Shown: positions 12,001-16,949 of the stretch, piece after piece
Layout of the letters: the number at the start of each line of letters is the position of its first letter
Position numbering within the stretch: position 1 is the first letter of the stretch
Position numbers and translations under genes: made by a program
DNA from: a virus
Strand: one strand, 5' to 3'
Virus record (IMG/VR): IMGVR_UViG_3300010354_000657
Span: 1-23,867 of that record
DNA length: 23,867 nt
The notes under the pieces: model-generated
Databases searched by the model: none
The model's input: the letters and a program-made list of their open reading frames with translations, nothing else
Told to the model about the DNA's origin: nothing

Positions 12001-13038
12001 TATAGTCAATGGTGCGGTCGTGTTTACTTTGATAGTACCGTCAGCAAATGTTTGAGTGATGTTTACCTGTCTAGGTCCTACTAATGTTCCTAGATTAGTA
12101 TCATAATTTGATTCATCATAGAAAACCGAACTATAAGCGATCTCGTTTTCTACACCGGTATCATAGAACATCACAGTTCTACCGTTCAATGCGGTAACAC
12201 CGTCAATACTACCGATATCCGCTAATCTAGCGCCGTTTACTTGGCTATAAGGTAGTGTAGAAACAACTGCTACCTGATTGTTTCCTGGATAGTTGAATTC
12301 ATTCTGTGCATCTTTTTCTGGTACATTGAATGTCACAACCCCTACTTCAGCGCCGTTATTGGTCACACCATAGATGTCTCTAGTGTAAAGATTGTTTTGT
12401 ATTGGGCTAAAACCAGTAACACCGGGCTCTCCCTGTATCCAGAACTTTGTGTTTTGATCTACGATGAAATTATATGTGCCTCCGCGTAACAACGTCAACG
12501 TAGGATTGATAGATCCGGCGCCGGCACCAACTGTTCTTATGTTATAACCGCCTGATGTTGCACGAACAATATAATCGTTCGTATTGAACACAGTAGATGC
12601 GGCTACTGTGACCGGCGGAGGGCCTTCAGGCAACCAATAATATTGGTTATAGTTGATGATCGGATCTAGGCTACAGAAACTATCGAAACTATAGATGTCG
12701 CTATTGAAAAGATTATTGTTATTATTCGTGACACTATTTTGCAATTTTAGACTATCGATTATACCAGGATAACTGATGAAGTCTTTAGCAGTAGTCTCAT
12801 TGTCTTTTAAAAATACAACGCCCGGCTCTAATTGATAATCTGTTCTTACCTTAGTTGGCTCTGTGACATAGTAATCTCTAGCATCGATGCCATATCCTAC
12901 TTTGCTGCCTACATAACCTTGTATGATTTTAGTAGAAGGAGGATTTACAAGTTGATCAAGAGTGGCACCGAGGAATTGACTATTTGTTGTAGTCTGAAAG
13001 ATTGATGGTAAGAATTCAAGTGTGCGTATTCTAGTCAT
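1..13038 (-). CDS. Giant phage baseplate/tail structural protein (3' end beyond window)
   Basis: The frame is open from an ATG at 13036-13038 to base 1, giving 4346 codons with no stop seen; the C-terminus lies outside the window. It starts one base after the gp6 stop (TAA-C-ATG) with only a weak GAAG ribosome site at 13049-13052, so translation probably depends on gp6. Read by eye, the N-terminus (MTRIRTLEFLPSIFQTTTNS), the middle (PTKLGLYPAYIPS, QGHDGS) and the C-terminal part (YWERVNWW, NEVKPYH) resemble very large structural proteins of marine T4-like phages. Residues about 2700-3312 hold seven FG-GAP-type motifs; four LGTT-type modules lie near residues 387, 903, 969 and 2853. The protein is rich in Asn, Tyr, Thr and Ser, has few Cys and shows no signal peptide, as expected of a beta-rich virion protein. 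Position after gp6 suggests a role like T4 gp7 (peripheral wedge), but I could not establish homology to gp7. The structural role is fairly sure; the exact name is not. Confidence 0.93.
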   Translation of the reverse strand, partial: MTRIRTLEFLPSIFQTTTNSQFLGATLDQLVNPPSTKIIQGYVGSKVGYGIDARDYYVTEPTKVRTDYQLEPGVVFLKDNETTAKDFISYPGIIDSLKLQNSVTNNNNNLFNSDIYSFDSFCSLDPIINYNQYYWLPEGPPPVTVAASTVFNTNDYIVRATSGGYNIRTVGAGAGSINPTLTLLRGGTYNFIVDQNTKFWIQGEPGVTGFSPIQNNLYTRDIYGVTNNGAEVGVVTFNVPEKDAQNEFNYPGNNQVAVVSTLPYSQVNGARLADIGSIDGVTALNGRTVMFYDTGVENEIAYSSVFYDESNYDTNLGTLVGPRQVNITQTFADGTIKVNTTAPLTIGGTLILLGPSIGGLQSYQTDPASVTPATDMVVGKTYYISDLGDTDWVAAGVTSNAVINAEIDGNQLIIDNVISGGFSIGQTLVGAGVANGTIITGYDMIASANNGKPTYTVNINQNVSLTNMSVFDIQVGKIFVCASVPTVGNGFVGLYNPVIYYVTAIDPSTNTIKVSLTLNGPTFITTSGTGLMRARYNSGLYEEGLYTEVNNYFYTIQFLGENDDPVLRLVPSIPIPLEQKITPQYGEKFVGLHFIKSAATGAIIQLPYISAPLDTLYYQDGTNPNSFGVIKLIESNETNTIDVNLDIIGKKNYTSTNGVIFTNGLKVEFDGDVFPRSYLTGQYYVEGVGTEKGIELISTDLLVTPEPFTTSTTSPYDALPYDIGPYDAGLNIPTEQDYITIARNSINRNAWSRSNRWFHIQVIENTAAYNNNAEILTTYATADNKAKRPILQFYPNLKLFNSGTIAKNDVDFIDFRTSNAFDFVESQQSYYPDVQTYTEYKGTILANYTVNMTNVLAGQWYQIEDLDNGVNPETNIYTWTDMGATVVNSGDFEVGVQYIITQLGTTPWTTIGGPGVYTKGTVFTCINPGPEGAAGGTGAAIATIFKPVQSGIISSNRIRQGLEYTIVSLGTTQWTDLGFVGTPTVGATFAANVPGFNFGDVITSVGTGTVYQGSAVLKNKSITTVQVPVDAVVGHLQIGQWINDMILGQESRLPAGTRILDISTIGSNYNIEVYWTLPQDIIGHTYNPLVTNSGASFAINDEDNADLNLFAGSRIVFAGDVNESIRNKIYVVNFSNTGSELYPVITLTEAEDSQVLEDDQFPVQKGYNHTGHSYYFNGSFYIQAQQKMTVNEAPLFDLFDENGISYGDSSVYPSSTFNGCKLFNYKSGAGANDAVLGFPISFSSINNVGDISFEVSLYTDEFNYVSDSGAVTSKVSNGFVYDYIDRIDYKRLTGWQTCAAPSQQYQVFEFEYYANEIPVVLSADEFIEFTVTCDVPQASEASTVWPSLEVFNNNNILVKGTDYTVINTTTETKITVKIYEDIDTPIQVLILSDSVSNKSYYSIPVNLSNNPFNVNPETIDIGDIRGQYQTIFTNNPNTSGQMFGPNNYRDLGNLVPWGNRIIQNSASLVLPGAFLRDPSTNLFDSLLFNSREYIKFKTLLIDTVNRIAYDQKYDPSTLLDLAVDEITSVKSQEQPFFWSDMLPSKAAFITNVYSFANDQDTSIFPLSKIYDFNTANYDGVLVYLQRKVQGVQVIKQLLRGIDYLVSTDSPSVILTKDLLNGDRVIIKEYNKTYGSYVPNTPTKLGLYPAYIPSIVYDESYVEPTYFIQGHDGSYNKMYGEYNEELGMPVDFRDQVLLEYETRVYNNLKLSRVLPIVPAAIIPGYFRQTPLSYEQYTEVYSTNFLDWVGQNRIDYKTQLFLTNDPYTYNYRGSRFKLDGSAVMQGNWRGIYTYLYDTSTPDTTPWEMIGYANKPDWWETRYGPAPYTSDNLILWEDMENGYDFGTNENIDIFKRPGLMNILPVDSAGELRQPLDAVIANYNSLTFQRKWMVGDDAPAEYSYRKSSTYPFDLMRLQALIKPALFYNLGSDLDNYKYSPEFDQFLVNGRTHLVPSNIEIYGNGTAKTSYINWIVDYQKQLGVDATEKIKKLLTNLDVRLVYRLAGFSDKNLLRFFVEKGSPTTPNPSLMIPDESYQVLLYENQPSDKIVYSGVVIQKTIDGYAVYGNNQTSAYFRVLKPEMNGSKTEIIVQDATVSIADTYSNKLLVVPYGTVFYTEQDVSQFLMSYGRYLETQGMKFEYMLQGLTVTWPVMIQEFLYWAQSGWSPNSVLTLNPAADNIVIDKESLIVQPLTYTNNNFILNNNLYPIQTKDLCVFRDGTQFSVKPMNEGDVLSYGQFNLSNIEHGIVFNNITLFGDVVYNLASGLKQNRIYVRGTKSADWDGTMFASGFIYNQDNIQEWKPGVKYTKGAIVTYKNKYYAALSIVQPNAKFIENEWKITDYDEIQKGLLPNSSTRSYESALYYNSNKANLESDADQLSFSLIGFRPRDYMVSADLTDITQVNVYKNLIKDKGTLNALKAFKGANLPQGGIDYDIYENWAIQQGSYGGLLNNNFIEFKLSEKSLTGNPAIIGLSNGNYVDDAQQLVPIYSLFNYGYPISSPNVLPLTYDRQSAYFPDAGYVNINDVKMSAYYYSNLPSAVNKNGIIVPIDNLYVGDYVWLANYRAGWRVLTPDSTGQVVQVRANLNNTCTVTFAADHNLSQYDIFAIINFDALVNGYYVVTNVRGPREVLINLALPAQTRSLTGNGIAMKFNSQRVEQPSDIQNLPLLTNEFVKNTVWVDENTDGNWAVYRKDISYQYDRTFDKDNSIRFGASVAYTKLSDYLFGDPDKGEVYRYQYDELEKAYVQDQTLTGSTSFGTTIVHEQNIFAISQPTGTPKVELYVVNDTAVSDDIIPYQTINAVPGSTNFGQAMAMSGDTNFLFISDFNDTRNNVHVYRKNNLEQAPGGYIPGMVYQIKELGNNPQFKSSGAVTNEVGIYFVATTAGTGTGKAIQCDYEYIATLTSGSVDDDKFGHSISTNYYGTSVFVGAPNEDYELISPVLENWGRTYVYNRLTQNILMNTEYNSVLPPSYTLAWNPVAGQPFSVTKNGTTVSDSNYTIVGNVLTYTGVFTIGDILNISGNEFVNVQILETGETPRIGVGFGTSVDNNTHGTEVVVGAPFALSSNNQEGAGYRFTDAGSRFGVITGTQPVDTTATRQILINGFLVNIPAGDAVAVATAINTAKILNVVASENNGILILSVIDQDLSTAESKLVLTVNDPVTLTELGIQIYSPTQVILCPHEQGATQFGTVVKFNEHNSVAISAPVGTRFSQTTFDFSDDENLDNDTVFDNNSTQFIDTFRNAGAVYIFDYLSNYNESLNNIGAYTYAQSVNSKSLVNGASPRYGSAIDWIDNKIVVGAPDFLPESIDGQVVIYVNETGVDNWHVLRQSSEIVDIDRIQNLQLFSAETNNTLVNLDYIDPLQGKLLGAVRTNIDVISNADPASYNNSTSGTGGIVWGEAQVGTVWLDTTNIRYMNYHQNDNAYNAKYWGQLFPGSDVAVYSWIGSTVPPASYTGTGIPKDITNYTVQTVLNSSNTIQPVYYFWVRDSGLIFRERGKTIADINIASYIANPQTSGISYLAPLASDAVAIYNCKPFINANDTVLHIGYSNGIEDNPAHQEFTLIRQDYADDFLPGLPGTGDYLVPESLYDRMLDSLSGVDEQGAVVPNPFLPKAVQSGVLARPRQSFFYNRYEALKNYIQYANGIMALYPIVELRENAVTGFLQQSGEYFDTTMYWERVNWWALGYDNNTKAALQVPIYADLSALNVPVGTIVTVSEGQTSLTAGNAETYRYDGLINDQATWTRIGLENGTIEFSSKLYDYEAAGYGFAGTFYDTDSYDLYPSEETRWIIRALTEQIYTDDLLIHRNKSLILLFEYIQEETVENQNYLPWLNKTSLIDVSHKIRELRPLQNYLSDNQEFLSGYVNEVKPYHVVVKEFLFEYTGGDVYPGTITDFDLPSEFNTTIDKFVSPQLVYDTAVTPYEYSANSAIWQTEKYKEWYNNFGIGIGQYLGDTLVGETDYPIAKLKSYMTVLTDTIVVDNAQGFPINGTFKIYDLSDSSVYEVVGYSYVDRSTNVIGGLSRGLQGTTPANHLPNTQIVMDLPPVILLDGGKGYSDPPRIIATIPEGYPEPRVEATFEAQMSGDSISSIIVTDPGSGYVVTPQIVIDSAYIYEFDTANVSVINNTIEIYAPELATGDLVKYVKGTTNVGGLQDNKWYYINVLDSSPTTIIALYSTDADALNDTNRVKLLSHGTGTQKFELGARALAIPNSSPVRENNITIKFDRTSYDTQVKDWTPNTFYSGEFVGYYTQEASSNISLASVQPDINNILSSAEGTVFPIQSVINDRQLEWSSGPGPDGRRITQIVGNKLVLSFTSSPGDSFPSGSTVGFTVGMPVRFTGNVPTDITAGQTYYIAEV
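475..663 (-). repeat. YYI-type module (residues 4126-4188)
   Basis: Contains GDLVKYVKGT, then DNKWYYINVLDS, then a Ser-Thr-Asp-Ala-Asp-Ala stretch and a closing SHGTGTQKFELG. The pattern (opening V-x-Y/F strand, W/T-YYI centre, GTGTQ close) recurs in phage structural proteins. A second copy starts at bases 1-75 (GMPVRFTGN ... GQTYYIAEV) and is cut by the window edge, so the protein ends in a repeat array of unknown length. Confidence 0.5.
760..960 (-). repeat. GxGY repeat pair (residues about 4027-4093)
   Basis: Two related motifs occur: DGGKGYSDPPRIIATIP and, after an SISSIIVTDPGSGY link, VVTPQIVIDSA. The G-x-GY-x-x-x-P pattern is common in phage tail and fibre proteins as short stacked beta repeats. 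It is followed at once by the YYI-type modules. Confidence 0.55.
1430..2050 (-). other. Conserved C-terminal-side block (residues 3664-3870)
   Basis: Begins near YWERVNWWALGYD and continues through a DGLINDQATWTRIGLENGTI stretch, RWIIRALTEQIYTDDLL and LPWLNKTSLIDVSHKIRELR to GYVNEVKPYHVVVKEF. I recall the YWE-x-V-x-W and EVKPY landmarks from large wedge/structural proteins of T4-like marine phages. It includes a likely helical segment (RALTEQIYTDDLLIHRNKS). The function is structural by inference. Confidence 0.5.
3103..4941 (-). other. Seven FG-GAP-type motifs: candidate beta-propeller (residues 2700-3312)
   Basis: Seven F/Y-G boxes start at residues 2705 (RFGASVAY), 2751 (SFGTTIV), 2802 (NFGQAMAMSGD), 2906 (KFGHSIS), 3035 (GFGTSVD), 3181 (QFGTVVKF) and 3277 (RYGSAIDW). 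Most are followed by a GAP-like box: SVFVGAPNED, EVVVGAPFAL, SVAISAPVG, KIVVGAPDFL; blades 2 and 3 have degenerate versions (IFAISQP, FLFISDF). Each ends in a V-x-x-Y strand (EVYRY, VELYV, VHVYRK, TYVYNRL, AVYIFDY, VVIYVNE). This is the pattern of integrin-alpha N-terminal propellers, where seven repeats close one ring. Spacing is 46-51 residues for the first three and 96-146 later, because extra domains are inserted. Classic DxDxDG calcium loops are not obvious. The role is probably binding to a receptor or a neighbouring virion protein, by inference. Confidence 0.7.
4378..4506 (-). repeat. LGTT-like module, copy D, inserted in the propeller (residues 2845-2887)
   Basis: Reads GMVYQIKELGNNPQFKSSG, then GIYFVATTAGTGTGKAIQ. 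It matches the outline of copies A-C (Y-x-I-x-x-LG, G-x-x-F, Gly/Thr close) but has lost the Trp. It lies between FG boxes 3 and 4, so it would decorate a propeller loop. Confidence 0.5.
7860..8118 (-). other. Conserved central block of the giant protein (residues 1641-1727)
   Basis: Contains PTKLGLYPAYIPS, then YVEPTYFIQGHDGSYNKMYG, then a charged stretch ending LLEYETRVYNN. I recognise this arrangement from large structural proteins of marine T4-like phages, where the QGHDGS stretch is a near-invariant landmark. No enzymatic motif is evident. A further recognisable block (RKWMVGDD...YRKSSTYPFDLMRLQ, residues about 1887-1927, bases about 7260-7380) follows. Confidence 0.55.
10003..10365 (-). 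repeat. Tandem LGTT-type modules, copies B and C (residues 892-1012)
   Basis: Two adjacent copies 66 residues apart. Copy B contains YIITQLGTTPWTTIG, then TKGTVFTC and a GAAGGTGAA end. Copy C contains YTIVSLGTTQWTDLG, then TVGATFAA and an SVGTGTVYQ end. The common order is Y-x-I-x-x-LGTT-x-W-T-x-x-G, then G-(T/A)-x-F, then a Gly/Thr-rich close. The protein similarity is clear while the DNA has diverged, which points to old duplication or repeated shuffling. Confidence 0.75.
11833..11913 (-). repeat. LGTT-type module, copy A (giant protein residues 376-402)
   Basis: Reads MVVGKTYYISDLGDTDWVAA followed by GVTSNAV. It shares the pattern (V/G)-x-x-Y-x-I-x-x-L-G-x-T-x-W-x-x-x-G with copies B and C. 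This short beta module recurs in phage virion proteins, but its function is unknown to me. Confidence 0.6.
12589..13038 (-). other. Conserved N-terminal domain of the giant protein
   Basis: Residues 1-150. Key stretches are ATLDQLVNPPSTKIIQGYVG, DYQLEPGVVFL, SYPGIIDSL and NYNQYYWLPEGPPPV. From memory, this block begins many giant structural proteins in marine T4-like phages, which supports the ATG at 13038 as the true start. A run of five Asn separates two parts of the block. By position it may be the part that docks on gp6/gp53 wedges; this is inference. Confidence 0.6.
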
Positions 13039-13039
13039 G

Positions 13040-16000
13040 TTATGCCGACTTCAATTGATCAGGTGTTAGTGCTGCGATAACCAATACGTTATCTGCTGTG
13101 GCTGCGTTTACAAATATTTCATAAGGTCTGCACTTAATTTCATATAATGTTCCAAACGGTTCACTTGGATCGTCTGGCACTAATACCGCTGAACTAATAA
13201 AACTACCTAAACGGCTATGCAGATATGCGCTCAATTCACTAAAGAAGAATGTCTCACCAAAATTCCAATTATTGATATCGAAATAATCATTCATCGCTGT
13301 TAATACAGCACTTCTGATTTCGCTATCGCTGGCAGTTGTGTCGCTAGTTTTAATCACTTTGATCGTCCCACGTAATGCTGGTGCAGCCTTATCTCCAAAC
13401 AATGGTTTGAAGATCACACTATTTAATACCACAGAATCGCTCAACATTTTGTAATCGTTTACCTGACCATATTCTGAACTCAATTCATTAATAGTAGGTC
13501 TGTTTGGTTCAGGTATAGTATTAGTCGTATCCTGTATATAATTCTGATATGCTGTGTAGTAAGCCTGTGTAACAACATACAAATCGATAATGTTAGTTGT
13601 AGCAGGATCGATACGTGTTGTGTTATTGCTGTTATGACGATACTGATAACTTATAGCCTGGCGTCCATATTTCATTGAATAATTATTTTGCTCTGTAAGA
13701 ATATAATTCTTAGTAGTGGTGCTAGTATCTTGTATTGTCTTGTAGAAAGTATTTTCATTATACGCATAGAATAATTGACCTACTGGATATGAATACTTTA
13801 CTGGTTCAATAGCACTCTTTGTTGCATATTGATAAAGTATGTCGCCTGCAGGGACAAGTTGTTGCCTAGTTAAATTGATAGCATCTTGTACTGTTTCAAA
13901 GAACACATAACGACCTATGTTTGTGCCTCCTGGTACGACACCGGTCAACTCACCAAAGAAATCTGGATTGATTATCAATAGTCTATCATTGACATCTGAA
14001 CTTGCGACTTCAACTTCAAAGTCATTCACATAACCATCACTTTGTACAGTTTGTCCTATGATATTGATCTTTGTGTCTGATCCTAATGCATTGCTTGAGT
14101 TAGGCTCACTATTGATTCCTAAAACATTGATGAAGTCTTGTAATATCTTACCACTAAATGGATCATATACCAATTCATTTACTGCATATGTGAATCTGTT
14201 TTCTGCAACGCTACCGAAATAATAACGCAATGATCTGAACTGTACGTTATATTTGTTGTCTGCTATATTGTCAAATTTAACGAACCAATTTGGTTCAGTA
14301 AATGGTCTGATAGACCAGCGTTCTTGATTCACTAACAAACTATTGTTGAATGTCAATGTGAAATCTTCTTGTAATTCCATCTTTATGATGGCTTCTTGTA
14401 TGATCGCCGTGCTTAATGAATTATCAAACACAGGTATGATCGTAGTGATTATAGCACCTTGTGGCACGAATCCATTGATAGTTACAGGACCATTGCCATT
14501 GCTGAAATTACCTTGACCTGTGTTGCTGCCGTCTCCCGCTACATTCATTATAGTAGTCCATAAGAATGTATTTTTATTAGCGGGAGGGATGCCCGGTTTC
14601 AATCTATAATCGTCATCAAAATAATAACCTGCAGGAGGGATGAATTTAATCATAGCACCCCTGGTTGCATACTTCATGTTAGTAGTGCTGTAAGTTCCAA
14701 TCATGATTGGAGTCTCAATCGTGTTATCTAACTGATAGAAATAACCGTTGATGCTGTTACCATTAACATTACTTGTGTTCCAGTATACAGTATTTGGGCC
14801 TATAACATCGAGGTTGAAACGTTTGTACCATGATTGGCTAGCATCTGCTGTAGCATCGACATAGTATTGTTCTGCTCTGTTTAATGCTAATACACCGGCG
14901 AGTCTATCAGTAAAGAAACTGATGATGCTACTGGTACTAGAAATAGTCAAATCTAATGTACCGTTAGTATAATCTTGCCATAATCCACCGTCACTACCTA
15001 TGCTATTAGTGCTGCTGTATTTGCCTGTTGGGTCGAGCAAATCTAAATTCTTGCTAACTCCGATTGAACTACGGTTGATAGCCTTTGATTTGATGATTGA
15101 ACTGTATAATGTATATGGGAAGTTATTATAGTCTTCGCCATTTACCATACGATTCTGTGTATAGTAACGTGTCGGTGCGCGTTGCTTGATGCTTGGTAGG
15201 CTCTCACGGGCTTGAGCATTGCTGACTGGTTGTGTTAGTTCTAATGATACAGTTAGTGTCTCACTTCTACCCTCTCTACTGATATAAGTGAACGCTACGG
15301 ATATACCATTCATCTCAGCAGGATCGATTGTATATGTCAAACCATTGCTGGCGCGAACATATGCTCTGAAGTTTCCAACTGGAACGTTGCTGAATACACC
15401 ATCACCGAAATTATAAGTGACTTGATCGTTAAATCTTGAACTTACGCTGAAGATATTCTTTTTGCTAGATTCTGTTTGCAGATATGCGTCTGCATAAACG
15501 TTATCTACTTTTCTCCATAATAAACGTGAATCATTGTTTACGTTTAACTGATATAACCAAGTGTCAGTATTATTGATACCTTGAATATTGATATCTACAG
15601 TTTGGTTACTAATTTGTTGCTGTAAAGTGAAGTCATAGTTATTCAATATGCCTTGCTTGAAATAGAAGAAATAACCTGTATTCGCGCTTGCAAATCCAAG
15701 TCTATCATTCTTATATAGCATATTAAACTTGCCGGTAGGGGCCGGTGGCAACTCGTAAAGATAATCTTCATCTACGCTTGTCACGCTGACTAATTCGAAA
15801 TTAGTGTTCGTACCGTTGATCGTGCTTGTGAATGGTACGATCGGTAACGTGTTCTGTGGTATGCTTAGGCTATATTCTGCTACTGTTACGCCTAATAGTT
15901 CAGAGATGTTACCTGGTTTGCCGACCTTTTGACTGCTGATCAATGCGGCATTGATGATAGTGTTGAATTGTTCGAACCAACTTGGGTTAGCAGGATCATT

Positions 16001-16432
16001 CCATAATATAGGAAGATTGCTTAGGTTGACTCCGTTCAAGTCTGTTATGTTTTGACTTGTCTGAATACCTACAACTTTCAATGTTCCCTCTGCGCAGAGA
16101 TTGCGCTTAGGTGTATAACTAACAAGATTGGCTAACTTAATTACGCTATCACGGCGTTCAGCAGTATCAATGAAGTTTTCTCTTGCGTTCAAGTCATTTC
16201 TAAATGCAAGACCCTGACCCATGAACGCCATGACATCAAGCAATGCGATAAATTCGCTAGATTCGATGTAGTCGTTGAACGTTTCTGGATAGTAGATGCG
16301 CAGGTAATCTATGAAACTCTTGCGTAGTGTTTCATAATCGTAACTACGAAAATCTGCCTCACGGAATGTCTGATAGATTGTTTTCCAATCATTCACTCCG
16401 AACAGCGCCGCTTGTCTAGAACTTTTAGCCAT
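13040..16432 (-). CDS. 6: Baseplate wedge protein gp6-like (P2 gpJ-type)
   Basis: gp6 forms the ring that joins baseplate wedges around the hub and transmits the contraction signal. The N-terminus (YQTFREADFRSYDYETLRKS, then YIESSEFIALLDVMAFMGQG, then LNARENFIDTAERRDSVIKL and SYTPKRN, residues about 20-112) is the characteristic gp6/J opening. The C-terminal domain, residues about 994-1120, has a helix-strand pattern typical of gp6/J (SEIRSAVLTAMNDYFDINNW, then GETFFFSELSAYLHSRLG). At 1130 residues it is much longer than T4 gp6 (about 660); the extra length is in a Tyr/Asn/Ser-rich middle. The ATG at 16430-16432 has a weak AGAG ribosome site. The gene lies 47 nt after gp25 and 1 nt before the giant gene, the expected order for contractile systems. 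Confidence 0.93.
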   Translation of the reverse strand: MAKSSRQAALFGVNDWKTIYQTFREADFRSYDYETLRKSFIDYLRIYYPETFNDYIESSEFIALLDVMAFMGQGLAFRNDLNARENFIDTAERRDSVIKLANLVSYTPKRNLCAEGTLKVVGIQTSQNITDLNGVNLSNLPILWNDPANPSWFEQFNTIINAALISSQKVGKPGNISELLGVTVAEYSLSIPQNTLPIVPFTSTINGTNTNFELVSVTSVDEDYLYELPPAPTGKFNMLYKNDRLGFASANTGYFFYFKQGILNNYDFTLQQQISNQTVDINIQGINNTDTWLYQLNVNNDSRLLWRKVDNVYADAYLQTESSKKNIFSVSSRFNDQVTYNFGDGVFSNVPVGNFRAYVRASNGLTYTIDPAEMNGISVAFTYISREGRSETLTVSLELTQPVSNAQARESLPSIKQRAPTRYYTQNRMVNGEDYNNFPYTLYSSIIKSKAINRSSIGVSKNLDLLDPTGKYSSTNSIGSDGGLWQDYTNGTLDLTISSTSSIISFFTDRLAGVLALNRAEQYYVDATADASQSWYKRFNLDVIGPNTVYWNTSNVNGNSINGYFYQLDNTIETPIMIGTYSTTNMKYATRGAMIKFIPPAGYYFDDDYRLKPGIPPANKNTFLWTTIMNVAGDGSNTGQGNFSNGNGPVTINGFVPQGAIITTIIPVFDNSLSTAIIQEAIIKMELQEDFTLTFNNSLLVNQERWSIRPFTEPNWFVKFDNIADNKYNVQFRSLRYYFGSVAENRFTYAVNELVYDPFSGKILQDFINVLGINSEPNSSNALGSDTKINIIGQTVQSDGYVNDFEVEVASSDVNDRLLIINPDFFGELTGVVPGGTNIGRYVFFETVQDAINLTRQQLVPAGDILYQYATKSAIEPVKYSYPVGQLFYAYNENTFYKTIQDTSTTTKNYILTEQNNYSMKYGRQAISYQYRHNSNNTTRIDPATTNIIDLYVVTQAYYTAYQNYIQDTTNTIPEPNRPTINELSSEYGQVNDYKMLSDSVVLNSVIFKPLFGDKAAPALRGTIKVIKTSDTTASDSEIRSAVLTAMNDYFDINNWNFGETFFFSELSAYLHSRLGSFISSAVLVPDDPSEPFGTLYEIKCRPYEIFVNAATADNVLVIAALTPDQLKSA

Positions 16433-16451
16433 AGTTTATCTCTGATTTTAT

Positions 16452-16459
16452 TATTTATC
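16452..16459 (-). promoter_or_regulatory. Possible T4-type late promoter upstream of gp6-like gene
   Basis: The minus strand reads GATAAATA here, seven of eight bases of the T4-like late consensus TATAAATA. It lies 19 bases before the gp6 ATG in the longest non-coding gap between genes. AT-rich gaps can produce this by chance, so the call is tentative. Confidence 0.3.
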
Positions 16460-16479
16460 AATCCGGAAAAACCGACTTT

Positions 16480-16932
16480 TTAACTTCGTGCTTGGGCTGT
16501 GTTAGTCGTGCTGTCGAAAAACACGCTGAGGATCATAGATTGATTGAATGGTAATACAGACGCTTGGACTTCCATCAATATGCCATTTTCTTTAGGATAT
16601 GCTTTAACAAACTCTATATTGAGTCTAGGATCCAATGCTCCGACTCTTCTTATCTCTGTTTCTAGCAAGAATTGCATATCTTGTGTGTTAGGTTCAAACA
16701 CAAAGTCCCATAATGTCGTACCATAGGCAGGTTGACCGACTTTTTCACCTTGTCTTATATTAAGCGCATTTATAAAGTCATTGATGACCAATTGCTGGTC
16801 TGTTATCTTAAACTTTCTACCTACTGATATGGGCTCTAATAAAGATCCAAATCCATTACCAGATCCAGCCACAGCATTCCTAGTAGGCGGTTTGCAAGAT
16901 TGTTGAGTGCTGAATCCTATATATTGTGGCAT
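16480..16932 (-). CDS. 25: Baseplate wedge protein gp25-like (lysozyme-like fold, sheath initiator)
   Basis: gp25 proteins (P2 gpW, T6SS TssE) sit at the inner wedge, bind gp6 and start sheath polymerisation. The 150-residue length fits the family (T4 gp25 is 132). Diagnostic stretches are DQQLVINDFINALNIRQGEK, GQPAYGTTLWDFVFEP (the Y-G-T-x-L-W/D-F core) and FLLETEIRRVGALDPRLNIE, followed by the C-terminal strand pair. Residues 1-40 are a Gly/Ser-rich extension typical of phage versions. The ATG at 16930-16932 is 17 nt after the spike stop codon, with an AAAGAA purine stretch just upstream. The family name 'lysozyme' is historical; no catalytic role is implied. Confidence 0.95.
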   Translation of the reverse strand: MPQYIGFSTQQSCKPPTRNAVAGSGNGFGSLLEPISVGRKFKITDQQLVINDFINALNIRQGEKVGQPAYGTTLWDFVFEPNTQDMQFLLETEIRRVGALDPRLNIEFVKAYPKENGILMEVQASVLPFNQSMILSVFFDSTTNTAQARS

Positions 16933-16949
16933 ATTCTTTATTTAGTGTG

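Noticed and set aside
1-13038. Non-coding or multi-gene reading of the left half
   Set aside because: Small plus-strand frames here have no coherent protein content, while the minus frame reads through without stops and contains recognisable phage blocks throughout.
16460-16479. Possible terminator hairpin in the gp25-gp6 gap
   Set aside because: Only a three-base CGG/CCG stem around a T run could be formed, too weak to call a terminator.
16933-16949. Second AAATA-containing promoter-like stretch before gp25
   Set aside because: ACTAAATA has two mismatches to TATAAATA in a 17-nt AT-rich gap; chance is a sufficient explanation.
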